Shown in pieces: positions 53,155-64,000 of a DNA stretch of 64,000 bases (its first letter is position 1; every line of letters starts with the position of its first letter). The notes below the pieces were generated by a model. It saw nothing but the letters and a program-made list of their open reading frames with translations, searched no databases and was not told where the DNA came from. A program made the position numbers and the translations under genes. The stretch lies in NCBI GenBank assembly GCA_015847255.1, contig JADLZK010001932.1, positions 1,116,001 to 1,180,000 of the forward strand, given 5' to 3'. The DNA comes from Hyparrhenia diplandra. Its lineage: Eukaryota > Streptophyta > Magnoliopsida > Poales > Poaceae.

Positions 53155-55857
53155 ATGGCGGAGGACTACGGTTTTCTGCCGAGCATGGAACCAGAAGCCG
53201 AGAACGATGATGACCTTCGTGATGATGCTGCTGCCTTGCTCGGTATCGACATGGAGGATCCGATCGAGGTTGATGCCGATGATGGCACGGGGAGCACAGA
53301 CCCCACCAACGGCTCCAACGACCCTCCATCTGTTGGTGTTGCTGCTGCTCCCAGCAGCAGTGGTCCTGGTAAACGTACCTCCCCTGTTTGGGATTTCTTT
53401 GATCAGATTGAGGAAGACGTTGAGGGTGTTTCTACTGTCACTAAGGCTAAATGCAAAATGTGTAGAAGTATTTTGTCTGCTATCTCTGCCAATGGTACTG
53501 GCCACTTAAAGAGACATGAAATCCTGTAGTGAAAAAACTGATCAACGTGCTAGGGTTCAATCGAGGCTTGCTCTTAGTGGTAATGGGCTAGGTAATTGGG
53601 AGTACAAACTTGATGTTGCTAGAGTTGAGTTAGCTCGTTTGATTGCTAGACTTGATCTACCTTTGAGTATTGGTGAAACTGATGCTTGGCAAGAATACAT
53701 TAGACGAGCTCATAATCCTTTGTTTAAGGGTGTGTCCAAACAAACCACTACTAGAGACCTTGAGAAGTTGTTTGATGAGCGTAGGGAAAGTGCTTAGGAA
53801 TCATGTGTTGGCTGGTGCTTCATCTATTGCTTTGACTGCTGATATTTGGAGTGGTAATGCTAAGGAAGATTATATTACTATTGTTGCTCATTATGCTTCT
53901 AGTGATTGGGAGTTTCTGAGAAAAAAGGTGATAGGCTTTAGACTGATTGATTGTAAACATACTGGTGATAATATTGCTGAGAAGGTTGGTACTGTTATTC
54001 AGGAGTTTGGTCTGATTGATAAGGTTTTTTCTATTACTTTGGACAATGCATCATCTAATTCTAAGGCTATGGATACTTTGAATGCTCTGTTTGGTGGATA
54101 TTTAGGGCAAACTTTTTACGATGATGACCCCGATTCTTACAATCTTGTTCACGATCTTTGTTGTTGTCATGTAATAAACTTGATTATCAAATCTGGTTTA
54201 AAAAGATTCAAACCATACTTAGAGGATTTCGGGAGAGCTATCAATTTCTTAAATTCATCAAATCATAGAATTGTTATGTTCAAGAACTTTTGCATTGATC
54301 AAGGGATTACTCCTAGGAAATTTGGTGTGGACATGGAGGTAAGATGGAATGCTACATACCTTATGCTCAAACACCTTTGTGAGGCACCATATTCTAATGC
54401 TTTCTCTGTTTTTATTAATGCTAACATTGGTGAAGACCTTTTGTTTTGCTAGGCATTGGTTAATTCTTTGGACGCCGGATATTACAGGTTTCTTGAGGTT
54501 TTTTATGAGTCCTTTGTTGTGTTGTGCGGGTGTTTACTATCCAACCAGTCCACTTGTTATGCATCAACTTATTGAAATTGCTAGCCATTTGCATGCTGCT
54601 GAAAAAGATATTAACTTGCATACAATTGTCTATCCTATGAAACAAAAGTATCTAATATATTGGCAAGACATACCTATGTTGTACTCAATTGCATTTGTTC
54701 TTGATCCTAGAGCTAAGCTGGTAGGCCTCTATAATACCATGTTATTGCTTAAGAAGTTCACTGGTTGTGATTACTCTTCATACTATGCTGATGTTAGATC
54801 TGAGCTTGAGAAATTGTTTACCAAATATGACAAGAAATTTGGTACTGTCGAGTTCCTAGATCTGAACGACCACCAAGCATCACAGTAAGAGGAAGCGGGC
54901 ATCATGGGACAGGATCTTTGGTACTACAGGTGGTCAAGGTTCTTCCGTACTCCTTTGGCAAAGTGTTTGTAATAGAGCTTTTGTCCGAACGGCGCTTACC
55001 TTGACGGTGATAGACTCTTAGAGTTTAATGATGGTTTTGACATACTTCTACGGTGGAAAGACCACAAACTAACCTTTCCAGTCCTATCCATCCCGGCTAG
55101 AGATGTTATGTTTGTTCCTTCGCTTGTTTCTTGTAATCATGTTTCAGCTTAGCGGGAAGGATCCTCGAGGGAGCCGTCGACGCCATTTGCCCGAGCATGT
55201 TGAAATGTTAACTTGTATCAAGGATCGGGAGTTAGGAGACAAAAGGAAACAGCATACTGCTGTGATTGACCATAAAGAGTTAACTGGCGCTTTGAGAACT
55301 TGTGGATTCTTGATGCAGGTAAAATCTTGAATCATGTTTTGAAAACTTATGGATTACTTTGTGATCACTGATCATCATATCTTGCTTTGAGTTGCGGATG
55401 CAATCGGAGACTCTGCATTTCTTTGAAGCTACCGGCTGTTGTTGGTACTGTACAAGCTGCTCTTGCTGTTCGGATGGAGGAAGAGGAACTGGTGCTGCTT
55501 CATCTCTACAAGGAAGATGTCCTCGCTCCTGCTGGAAGAGGAGGTGCTGCAACTACAACCGGAAGAGGAGGCAGGGGCGGATCCACGCCCCGGGCTAGGG
55601 GGGCTGTAGCCGGGCGCAGCCTAAATTATCTACATGCAAATCTTCCGTATCCATGTAAATCCTTTAATTTTTAGCCTAAAATAGCATGTTCCATACTAAT
55701 TAGCCCTCCCTGAATCCCAAAATAGTCTGTCCTTAACTAATTAGCCCCTCCCGACATGGTGTTTCTGGATCCGCCACTGAGAGGAGGTGCAGCTGCTTCT
55801 GTTCCTGCTGCCATGACATCTGGACCAAAAGGAAGATCAAGGCGTGGTGGCTGACCT
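53155..55857 (+). pseudogene. hAT transposase (BED zinc finger, RICESLEEPER-like), frameshifted
   Basis: The start MAEDYGFLPSMEPEAEND has a good context (GCCATGG). An acidic N-terminus is followed by a BED finger: VWDFFDQIEEDVEG, AKCKMCRSILSA, GHLKRHE and C in KSCSEK. The RNase H-like core includes SIALTADIWSGNAKEDYI, FSITLDNASSNSKAMD (catalytic Asp region), CCCHVINLIIKSGL and DMEVRWNATYLML. Then VYYPTSPLVMHQLIEIASH, MLYSIAFVLDPRAKL and the dimerisation end LTFPVLSIPARDVMFVPS, EHVEMLTCIKDRELGD. Frame changes at about 53520, 53785, 54452, 54530 and 54880-55140 break it; part of the dimerisation motif is missing. The Gly/Arg-rich C-terminus (55387-55857, ending SGPKGRSRRGG) is split by a MITE. 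Expected intact length about 750 residues. Confidence 0.9.
55572..55779. mobile_element. hAT-type MITE inside the hAT transposon
   Basis: 208 bp, ends reading inward CAGGGGCGGATCCA and CAGTGGCGGATCCAG, flanked by perfect AGAGGAGG (55564-55571 and 55780-55787). It sits in the repetitive Gly/Arg tail of the transposase gene. It belongs to the family of the MITE at 26006-26175 by its ends. Confidence 0.88.
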
Positions 55858-56235
55858 GAGGTGATGCATTGATGCCTCTTTTGCTGGATAATGCTTTTGC
55901 TAGACTGAGATGAGATCCTGAGATTGTAATTGTGTCTGTGTGGAGTATGTATGGGTCTGTGATGTGAACTGAGAAACCTGAACTTATTTGAATGAAACAT
56001 TGAGCTGTGTGTTTGGCTGTACTCTTTTTCTTAATGGGGTTTCTCACAAGGCTGAGTTTTACCCATTAAGGTTTTTAATGAGGCAAAGCATTGCACACAA
56101 GCACACAGACTCAATTCTTTTGAAATTTGTGTCTGTTCTTCTAGATTTTGTCATGTGAAAAACTGTGTTTCATTCTGTCTTTGAAAACATGTTGAAAACT
56201 TTGTAAAAAAACCTGTTGAAAACTATGTTTTGTTG
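55858..56235. other. 3' untranslated part of the hAT element
   Basis: Between the transposase stop (about 55852) and the right subterminal repeats. AT-rich, with short AAAACTGTG/TTGAAAAC motifs, no gene. Confidence 0.6.
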
Positions 56236-57254
56236 ATCGGGCCACGGGTCGGCCCGTTTAATTTTTTTCGGCCGTGCTCACGGGGGCCGCCTGGTACTGT
56301 TGGTGGCTCGTGGGGCGTGCTTGGGCTGACCGCCAGGCACGAAGCCCGGTGAGGCACGGCCCGGTGAGGCACGTGGCCCGGTAGGGAACGTCTGGGCTAG
56401 CCGGCCCGGCCCGTAGGGAACGTCCTGGGCTAGCCCGGCCCGGCCCGATGACGTGTGCGGGCCAGGCCGGGCCGTTGGAAAAACTATAGATGGAACCGTA
56501 TCCGATCCCTCACAATGATTTCAACATTGTATAGCTTGGATATGAGCTTGCTGATGGTGTGGCAGTCTTTGCGCACTCGATCTAAGGTTGTTGAGAATCC
56601 GGATTGGTGCCCCAGGTGTGGCGTTGAGTAGGCCAAAGGATATGGCTAGCCGTTCGCTGTGCAAACGCAGGGTGGCACCCTTGACGCGGTCAATGTCGGC
56701 GACCATAGACGACCCTTGACCTTGAGAGAAGCACGTACATAGACACCGCTGACAACGTCATCAGGTACATATCAAGCGCCAGCTTGGCCATGGCCTCACT
56801 ATCACTGAGCTCCAGCCCGGCCAGCATTCCTCTTGCAGCATGCGTGAAGCAGGCTCCTCCAGATGATGGAATCGGGCCGGCAGTTCATCCCGGCCACGAT
56901 ATCGAGGGCCTCCTCGATGAACCCCGACCGCGCAAGGATGTCCAACATGCACGGCCCGTAGTGCTGGATCCTCGGCCTGATCCCGTCCGTACTCACTGAC
57001 CATAGTAGCAAAGGCGTCGACCAGCCCACCGTAGTGGCTGCAGCTTGCAGGCACAGAGCACCGCGCATGACGAACGTGATGGCGTTCGGTGCCACGTTCT
57101 CCGGCAATGCTAGCGGCCGACCAGTCGGCGCGAAACGTCACGCCAACCAAGTCGGCCCAGCACAACGGGCGGCCCAATAGCCCAGCAAGCCCAGCGTCGT
57201 CGTCTTCCTTCTTCCTCGCAGCAGCAGCGTCGTCCCCGGCCAACCTCGCCGTCA

Positions 57255-57660
57255 ATTTAGGGCAGCCGCCGCTATCGATCCCTTTAGGGTCCGGCGCTCG
57301 CCGATTATTAGGTTCCTCGCCCTCCCCTCCCCTCCATTCCTCCGGGGTATAGAAAGAGCCCGGCCGGCCTGGCCGCGGCCGTCAACACGGCGGCGGCAGG
57401 CGGCTCGGGCCGGTGGTGAGCTTCGGCGGCGGGATTTGAGGTCGGGCGAAAGGCAGAAGAAGGAAGGGGGGAGGGAAGGGACTGCCGCCGCCCCGCGCCG
57501 TAGGGCGCGCCGGCGGCGGGCGAGCACGACGGCGGGGGGACGGGACGACGATGGGGGACGAGGACGACGGGCGAGGCGGGCCACGGGCGGGCCGCTAGGT
57601 GGGCCGCCTGGTCGGCCGCTAGCAAGCCCCACGTTCTCCACCCTCGTTATTATCATCCGG
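57255..57660. other. GC-rich segment interrupting the PPR pseudogene
   Basis: Neither strand shows PPR motifs here, although PPR pieces lie on both sides. The stretch is rich in GGGCGAGGCGG-like runs and encodes only low-complexity Arg/Pro/Ala frames on both strands. It may be an insertion or badly diverged PPR sequence; no target duplication was found. Confidence 0.35.
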
Positions 57661-58290
57661 TCCAACAAGTTGAGCGAAAGTACATCCCCGAGCCGAACGC
57701 GGCCGTGGTTGGCGGCGTGCAAAGACCATGGCGTTCCAGGACGACGCCCAGGTCCCGCCGGGCATCCGTCGAACACCGCGCTGGGCGAGCTCCACAGCGC
57801 CGCGCTTGCCGTGAGTCGACGTCGAGCGAGTTGTTGAAAACACGTCGTGGCGTGCGGCGACACCGCCCGGGGGCGAGCGTGCCCGCCGCAATCGGCGCCG
57901 ACCACAAACTCCCGAGCAGCGGCGGCGTGCGTGCGCGTACGTAGAGCGAGCGCAGGCGTGCAGCGCCAAGCGCTGCAACGTGTATGCGTCGGGCGAGTCG
58001 GGGCCGGCGCGCTGCATCTCCCAGAACAGCAGGTCGGGGCGCCGCGAGCTGGTCTGGTCCCCGTTGGCCCCCTTGGCGCGTCGACGGCGGTGTTCCAGAC
58101 ACACTGAGCAACCGTCCCGCTCGGGACGACACCGCGGGCTCTGGCGGCGCGGCGCCTTAGCGGCGGCCGCGAGGCGTAACGAGGGAGTTGGCGGCGCCAA
58201 CGGCGGCGAGGAACGCGTGCCAGCTGGGCAGCTGGCGGCCCTCCGGCAGCGCGGCAGGCAGGGCAGCGAGCATATGAGCCCGCCCATGAA

Positions 58291-58740
58291 GCGGCCGTGG
58301 CGACCACTCCAAGTCCAAGCAGGCGCAGGCCTTTGCTTTGCAACTTTGCTGTATGGGCTGTTTGCTCAGGGCTCGGCCCATGGGGGTTCCTCCGTGTCGG
58401 TACATTTGGCATGTGGATCACCAGCACCAGATACTGTGAGAGGCTGGGACGCGGCAGGCCTACCGTGCCTGCTGAAAATTTTGAATTGCTTGCTCATCAC
58501 CACCAAGAACAATTGGCATGTGGGATCACCAGCACCAGATACATACCATCAGGCCATTAACAACAACTGGGCGGGCACATCTTATCTTATAAAAAAACAA
58601 CTGGGCACGGAGGGAGGGCACCCCACATGCCAAGATCCCAACCAGACCCTCCCTCCTCCATTGCCGCAACCAATGAATGCGGCACATGAGCGACTGATGT
58701 TGTCCATGCCGCAACGGTAACACTGCACATGCTCATGCCA
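58291..58740. other. Intergenic region with a short direct repeat
   Basis: No gene is recognised. GCATGTGGATCACCAGCACC (58409) recurs as GCATGTGGGATCACCAGCAC (58516), extending through CAGATAC in both, about 107 bases apart. The long GC-rich frames reaching into this region are shadows of the PPR pseudogene. Confidence 0.5.
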
Positions 58741-59201
58741 CAAGCCTAGTATGCTGTTGCTATGCTTGCTACAACTTCAGATTCAGAAAACCAACAGGAA
58801 TAAATAACAAAACCAGCAGCATCAGATTCAGACACGCAGATCAGAACCAGGGGACACACACAGCATCATAATAACAAACACAGTAACAAGCAAAAATGTA
58901 CTATACCAATCATCATGATCGTCTACTAATGGCTACAGAGTATATATCTCACATCTCAATGCCTGCCGGGGGTGGTTAATGGACAACAACAGCAGCAGCA
59001 GCATATAAAATAGGAGTGAGGTGAAGGCTATGGCGATGGAAGCACCACACCGACATCGTAAACAATACCACCATCATCCTCGTGAGCCAACCAGTCATAT
59101 ATATAGGGTTCCTTGATCCTTATTGCGCCCTAAGTATAAATATATAGTAAGAAGAAGAACCCGCGCTCTATAATCGTGCCTCCATAATCAGTCACGGTCA
59201 G
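58741..59201 (-). other. Probable 3' UTR of the H+-ATPase gene
   Basis: The 460 bases downstream of the TGA (59204-59202), read on the minus strand, are moderately AT-rich with CTGCTGCTGCTG repeats, TATATATATGA stretches and GTTATTATGATG signals. The exact poly(A) site cannot be fixed. Confidence 0.5.
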
Positions 59202-62200
59202 TCACACGGTGTAGGACTGCTGGATGGTCTCAATGTCCAAACCCTTCTGCTTCACCACCGACTCCATCTTCCCCTTCAGGGTGTTCGTTTCTCGTAACCT
59301 GCAACAAAATCACAAGGGGACATGTCATCAAGTCAGGCTCAGACGCTCGAGAAATTTATCTACAGTTGGGCTAGATGGGGTAGTATCCAAATAAAAGCTC
59401 TGAAATAGCATGCCAATGTACTACCTCGCCATCTCTGCTCTCCTACGGGCCTCTTCCGCGAGCTGGTTAAGTTCATTGAAGGTCGTCTTGTTCTCGAAGA
59501 TAGATGCCTCTGGGGGCTGGAGCCCGTGGAGAGTCCTCTGAGCGTGCGCCCACTTGCGCTCCCTTTCTTCCGTACCGAAATTCTTCTTGCTTGTGAATGC
59601 AATCTGAATGTACATTTATGCCAGCAAAACAGATGATTACACACATTTGGCAGGCAACAAGCACACGTGAGTAACAGTCAGAAAACTGAACGTTGCAAGT
59701 CAACAATCATTTCTTACCCTCTGCTCAAGGACAAGATTCCATGCCCTCCCACTCAGAGCATATCGAATGAGGAACTTGATGATATCCAGCGGAAAGTAGA
59801 AGACAATGTTGTAGAGCCAGATGACACCGGCCCAGCCCCATCCAATGCCCTTGATCGCAGCAAATTTCCAGTTGGCATATACAGCAATCAGAGTAGCAAT
59901 CTGCAGAAAAAAATGACACAATGTGAGCAAGACGAGATGCAGAAAGACAACATGGAAGGTAAGGCATGAAACTGGATTCAGATGACTCACCAGCTGCGCC
60001 ACCAAGAAAGCAAAGACCAGCAAGAACCCAGGACGCTCCACAAATGACCAGCTGCGAGACCGTGTCACAAAGATAAGGGCCTGACTGATTGTGCTGACTT
60101 GAAGGTACACCGCAGAGGCAAGCTTCTCAAAATCATCCTGTGCGGTTTTCTCAAGGCTTTCCACATGGAACAGTCGCTGCAAATTAGCAAGACAAGGATG
60201 AACAAACTGCAATGGTCCCTCAAAAACTTTAATAATGCTTAACAAACTACTGGTCCATACGGGAAGATGTCAGTCTTGTACGCAGCCCAGAAGAAAATGA
60301 CAGTCATCATGGCCAAATAACCACCAAGAACTACTCCGGTTGCAAAAATCTCAGCTAACTTCCAACTGTCAGGTTGTGGAGATGGTTTTACTCTGTCCTT
60401 TGAGATAGTCATAATGGTACCTATCCATGTCAAGAGGTTGAATTGTTATTAGGTGACCTAATATGCTACTTATACTTACTAAAAGTGTGTGGATATGAAC
60501 AGAAACAAATTAACGATCAACCATATGTTTTAGTCTTATCATGAATTATAACCAACTAAAAGGAGGCTTACCGTCATTGAGGATGGCAATGATCAGGACC
60601 ATAAATGGTGGGAAGTCAAACTTCCATATCAGAGCAAGAAGCATAAAACCAAGCTGTTACAACAAAAGTATCTAGGGGTCAGATAAACTATTTGTCCAAT
60701 CATTAAACCAATCATTGTATTATTACTATAAAAATTAAGCATAGGTACATACCACAATACGGATGGTAATTGATACAGCATAGATCTGCAAGCAAGAATA
60801 AGCTTTGAAAATACTGCACACAATGGAAACACCAAGAGACTGAAAAGGAACTGCAGAATTGACATACTGTGTAATTCTTCATCCTTTGGAAAATTGCCCG
60901 ACTTCGTCAGCACAGCACTAATAATCACACTAAGGCCTGGTTCAGTTAGGACAATGTCAGAAGCACTCGAGCTGCGTCGGTGGAGTCTGCTACTGCAATA
61001 CCAATATCAGCCTTCTTCAAAGCTGGGGCATCATTTACACCGTCCCCAGTCATACCACATATATGTTTTCTTGCTTGCAAGCGTTTCACGATCTCATACT
61101 TGTGTTCTAATAAAAAAAAAATGAATTAGGCGTAAAGTAGTGATATAGATGCTGAAGAACTGCTGAGCCTATCAACCAAGAGTAATAAAAAAACAGGTAA
61201 TTTGCATAGTTGCACCTGGAAAGACTCCAGCAAATCCGTCAGCCTTTTCGATCAGTTCGTCAATTGGCAGAGTAGCAATTGACTCGCCCTTATTCTGTCC
61301 CAATAAAAGCCGATGAAGGGTACATATTAGTACCCATTCCCAAACGACGTGCTGTTTCCTTCCCAATAGCAAGCTGATCACCTGAGTGGCAAAACTCGAG
61401 TCAGTATTATATTACAGTACAGTGGTTCAGTAGCACTAGCCAAATCTGCAAACATATTGCTATCAACAAGCTAGCAAGGAATCTGTGGATGAAACTTCAG
61501 ATTACAGTAATCAACTCAAGATGCACAGGACGAATATGACAAACCTGTAATCATCTTGACATTGACACCAAGATTGAGTGCCCTTCTGATAGTTTCTGCA
61601 CTATCATGGCGAGGAGGGTCAAAAAGTGGCAAGAGCCCAATGAATTGCCATGGTCCTCCAGGGCTCTCCTTCCTACCATCTGGCACTTCCTGTACATGAA
61701 TTTTGTCGGTCAAGTACAGCAGATCTTGTAGCTAAAGAGTGTAAGCAATACTGAATGTCAAGGGTCACAAACCTGGTAAGCTACACCAAGTGCTCGCAAA
61801 CCACGTTCAGCAAATTTGTCAATCACAGCTCTGACCCTTTTCTCAATCTCCGACTTGTTGTGTGCAAGATGGAGGATCTGTTTAACTTCCACTATTAATA
61901 ATTGAAATCATTGTCATAATTGTAGTGTTTCAATATGTGCTTAGGAAAACAGTACCTGCTCGGTGCTCCCTTGCTAACACGATGCATTCTTCCTTCTCCA
62001 TCAAGGTAGGTTAAAGCAGTTCTTTTGTCAGTTGGATTAAATGGCAGAAAATGAATCTCTCGAACACCAGCACGAGCCTTTTGTCAAACAAGCAGAAGAA
62101 TAGTTAGAATAGAAGTAAAATTAGCTGCAGCCTGCACATCACAAACTCCTGAGGAATCTGAGTACCTCCTTTGGATCAGCCAGCATACCAACTATAGTGG

Positions 62201-63976
62201 CATCTATGGCATCCTGGTTTTCTGTACGAGAAGCTCTGGCAGCCATCAGAATTACAGTATCTTGGTCAGCGCCTTTTTGGAAAACCTGATCCAGTAAACA
62301 ATCATGTTACTAAGGCAGCAATGATGGATACACAGAAAGGCAATTGAACTTCTAGTAACAACGTCCTACCTCTACAAGACTCTTGTCCACAGTCAACTTG
62401 TTCAAGGTTAATGTCCCAGTCTTGTCACTGCAAAGAACATCCATGCCAGCCATTTCTTCAATTGCTGTCATTCTCTTAGTAATTGCTCCCTAAAACAGCA
62501 AGCAAAACTTCAGTATTTTATCTTAGATCAAATGAGAAACAAAGATCAATTTTTCCCTATTGACAAGTTCATTTCATACCTGTTGAGCCAAGCGATGAGC
62601 CCCAATTGCCATAGTCACAGAAAGGACAGTGGGCATGGCAATTGGAATTCCTCCAATCAGAAGCACCAAGAGATTGTCAATCCCTGGTCTGTAACCCCTG
62701 CGTTGGATAGCGTACATGACGATAAGCTCCACGAGCATTCCAACAGCAATTGAACAGATGCAAAAAGTTTCCTATGGCCGTGAGAACCTGCATAGTGAAA
62801 AAAACAGATGTTCGTCAGGTCATAAAATTTGCCAATGAAAAAAAAAGTAAGCAAGTTCAGAAAACTTGCCTTCTGGAAATGGCCAACTTGGTTTGTTGAA
62901 TCGACAAGATGTGCTGCCTTGCCAAAGAATGTGTGTGCACACCAGTGGCAATGACAACTGCCTCAATCTCACCCTGTTTGCAAGTGGAGCCAGAGTACAC
63001 TCCATCACCAGGGCCTTTAGTCACTGGAAGTGACTCGCCAGTGAGTGCAGACTGCGAGCAACTCAAAAGTCAGGAGAAGCACAATTTAATACCAACCCAA
63101 AAAAAACCCAATCTTCAATTTGCACTACCTGATCAATTTTCAGTGGATCCCCTTCAAGCAGACGAGCGTCAGCCGGAATGATATCCCCAAGCTTCACACT
63201 GATGATGTCTCCTGGCACAAGGATGGCCGATTCCTCCTCAGTCCACCGGCCATTTCTGAGAACCTTTGTCATCACGGCAAATAAAAACCGGAATCAGTAC
63301 AACATCCACATCCAGGCAAACAACACAACACGGCGCTGCAACCAACCACACACAGCAAACACGACCCTGTTAGTCAGTACCTTGGCCTTGGGGGCGAGGC
63401 GCGCCATGAGAGCGGCGGCGGCATTGCCGGCATTGTTCTCCTCAATGAAACTGATTGTGGAGTTGATGATGAGCAGAGTGATGATACCCACGAAGTCCTG
63501 CCAGTCGGGCGGCTTGTTCTGGAGAAAGAGAGGGGCAAAAAAGCAGCGGAATCATACATCTATCAAAACCTCCGAAGACAGTCTCCAGAACGGCGAAACG
63601 CCTCTGCCATGTCCAGACGGTGTGAAAGTTGAGTACTTACCCCACCGTTGGCGAGCGCGATGGCCATGATGGCGGCCGCCTCCATGACCCAGGACAGCGG
63701 GTTCCACATGAATCCCAAGAACTTGAGGACCTTGCTCTCCTGCAGACAGAGAAGCACACACAAATCCATCATCATGCGAGACGGAGCAGCAGGAACAGAA
63801 CAGAAACGCATGGAAGGGAAGAAGCCAAGGCGGGGAGTGGGTGGATTCCGCGTTGTACCTGCTTCTCCTCCAGCTTGTTGGGTCCGAAGAGGTCGAGGCG
63901 CTGCTCGGCCTGCTCCGTGGAGACCCTGCGGGCTGCATCGGAGGTTCTCGAACACCTCCTCGATCGGTATGTTCTC
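59202..63976 (-). CDS. AHA: Plasma-membrane H+-ATPase (P3A-type), exons 2 to the end
   Basis: Pumps protons out of the cell using ATP. The first exon is beyond the right edge. Twenty exons, minus strand: 63976-63859, 63739-63641, 63518-63381, 63263-63129, 63051-62870, 62787-62580, 62489-62370, 62285-62166, 62077-61956, 61877-61773, 61689-61545, 61381-61216, 61106-60868, 60785-60753, 60653-60572, 60420-60261, 60176-59991, 59900-59718, 59603-59425, 59298-59202. Motifs in order: [27 protein letters not shown] (actuator, TGES); [32 protein letters not shown] (phosphorylated Asp); [33 protein letters not shown] (hinge); [12 protein letters not shown]; ending ETIQQSYTV, whose penultimate Thr is the 14-3-3 regulatory phosphosite. 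Eight frame-changing indels (exons containing 63925, 62960, 62768, 61966, 61305, 60970, 60907, 60262), mostly one base in a run; see findings. Intron after 62870 is GC-AG. Confidence 0.95.
62788..62870 (-). other. GC-AG intron of the H+-ATPase gene
   Basis: The donor after ..CAGAAG is GCAAGTTTT instead of GT; the rest fits the strong consensus AG|GCAAGT of known GC-AG introns. The acceptor is ATGCAG|GTTCTC at 62788-62787. All other introns of this gene in the window have GT donors. Confidence 0.75.
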
Positions 63977-64000
63977 CTGCGCATCAAGAACAGCATCGCG
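63977..64000 (-). other. Start of the upstream intron of the H+-ATPase gene
   Basis: The acceptor GCGCAG precedes exon sequence GAGAACATACCG. The remaining exon with the start codon is outside the window. Confidence 0.8.

Larger units (their letters stand above)
52297..56488 (+). mobile_element. hAT transposon (RICESLEEPER-type)
   Basis: Ends read inward TATAGTTTTCCA and TATAGTTTTTCCA. Flanking GATGGAAC (52289-52296 and 56489-56496) is a perfect 8-bp duplication, diagnostic of hAT. Subterminal regions are packed with GGCCCGGCCC-type motifs (52317-52465 and 56235-56475), probably transposase-binding sites. A TATA box TATATAAC at about 52564 and a spliced leader precede the transposase at 53155. 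The insertion lies in the last codons of the PPR-DYW pseudogene. Confidence 0.93.
52248..58290 (-). pseudogene. PPR protein with E and DYW domains, split by a hAT transposon
   Basis: Minus strand, probably an organelle-targeted RNA-editing type PPR protein originally. N-terminal pieces (58287-57620) show PDLLFWEMQRAG..PDAYTLQ and AVELAQR-type repeats in shifting frames. At 57110-56760 are NVAPNAITFV, ATMVSEYG, MLDILARSGFIEEALDIVAG and CRPDSIIWRSLLHACCKRNA. The DYW domain at 56706-56497 has LRLHSERLAISFGLLNATPG (HSE zinc/catalytic box) and CHTISKLISKLYN, but the first Cys of the CxxCH box is Arg. The hAT element (52297-56488) splits the next codons. The last 14 codons continue at 52288-52248: HFKDGPCSCKDNW, so the terminal tripeptide is DNW, not DYW. 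Much of the E-to-DYW region is missing. Clearly dead. Confidence 0.85.

Noticed and set aside
57252..58427. 391-codon minus-strand open frame
   Set aside because: It partly overlaps the PPR pseudogene but in a frame that does not read the PPR motifs over most of its length, so it is a shadow of GC-rich sequence.

Overview
This window is nuclear DNA of a plant, almost certainly a grass (Poaceae). The evidence is intron-rich genes with GT-AG splicing, GC-rich coding exons, subtilase, PPR-DYW and plasma-membrane proton-ATPase genes, and a dense mosaic of nested grass-type transposons (CACTA, Copia, Ty3/gypsy, hAT, Mutator-like, LINE, MITEs). No prokaryotic features, CRISPR arrays or operons are present. 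The species cannot be named from the sequence alone.

Layout. 1-5602: the 3' part of a degenerate CACTA (En/Spm) element, ending in fold-back subterminal repeats. 5603-51803: a locally duplicated subtilisin-like protease (subtilase) segment. Copy A (6887-7225, minus) shows only the first two exons. Copy B (13414-27581, plus) is a pseudogene, stretched to 14 kb by insertions. Copy C (47695-51803, plus) has all nine exons and catalytic motifs, but with small run-length indels. Copies B and C share an upstream block made of a LINE remnant and a promoter (about 9890-13413 and 42990-47694), so the duplicated unit is larger than the gene. Most insertions are private to one copy, so the sister copies act as natural empty sites.

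Nested elements. Inside copy B intron 4 there is a retroposon-like insertion, inside it a MITE-like sequence, inside that a deleted Copia element (17450-25650), and inside that a 3.9-kb solo LTR (19656-23562). Between copies B and C lies a Copia element (27696-42632) containing an inverted, non-autonomous Athila/Tat-like gypsy element (32400-42008). Clean target-site duplications support nearly all of these boundaries.

51804-58290: a minus-strand PPR-DYW pseudogene, cut 14 codons before its stop by a RICESLEEPER-type hAT transposon (52297-56488), which itself carries a small hAT MITE. 59202-64000: the 3' twenty exons of a plasma-membrane H+-ATPase (AHA) on the minus strand; the first exon lies beyond the right edge.

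The AHA gene and subtilase copy C carry frame-changing indels almost only in mono- or dinucleotide runs while conserved residues are intact. Residual long-read assembly error is therefore a serious alternative to pseudogenisation for those two genes. Copy B and the PPR gene show lesions that are not run-length errors and look genuinely dead.
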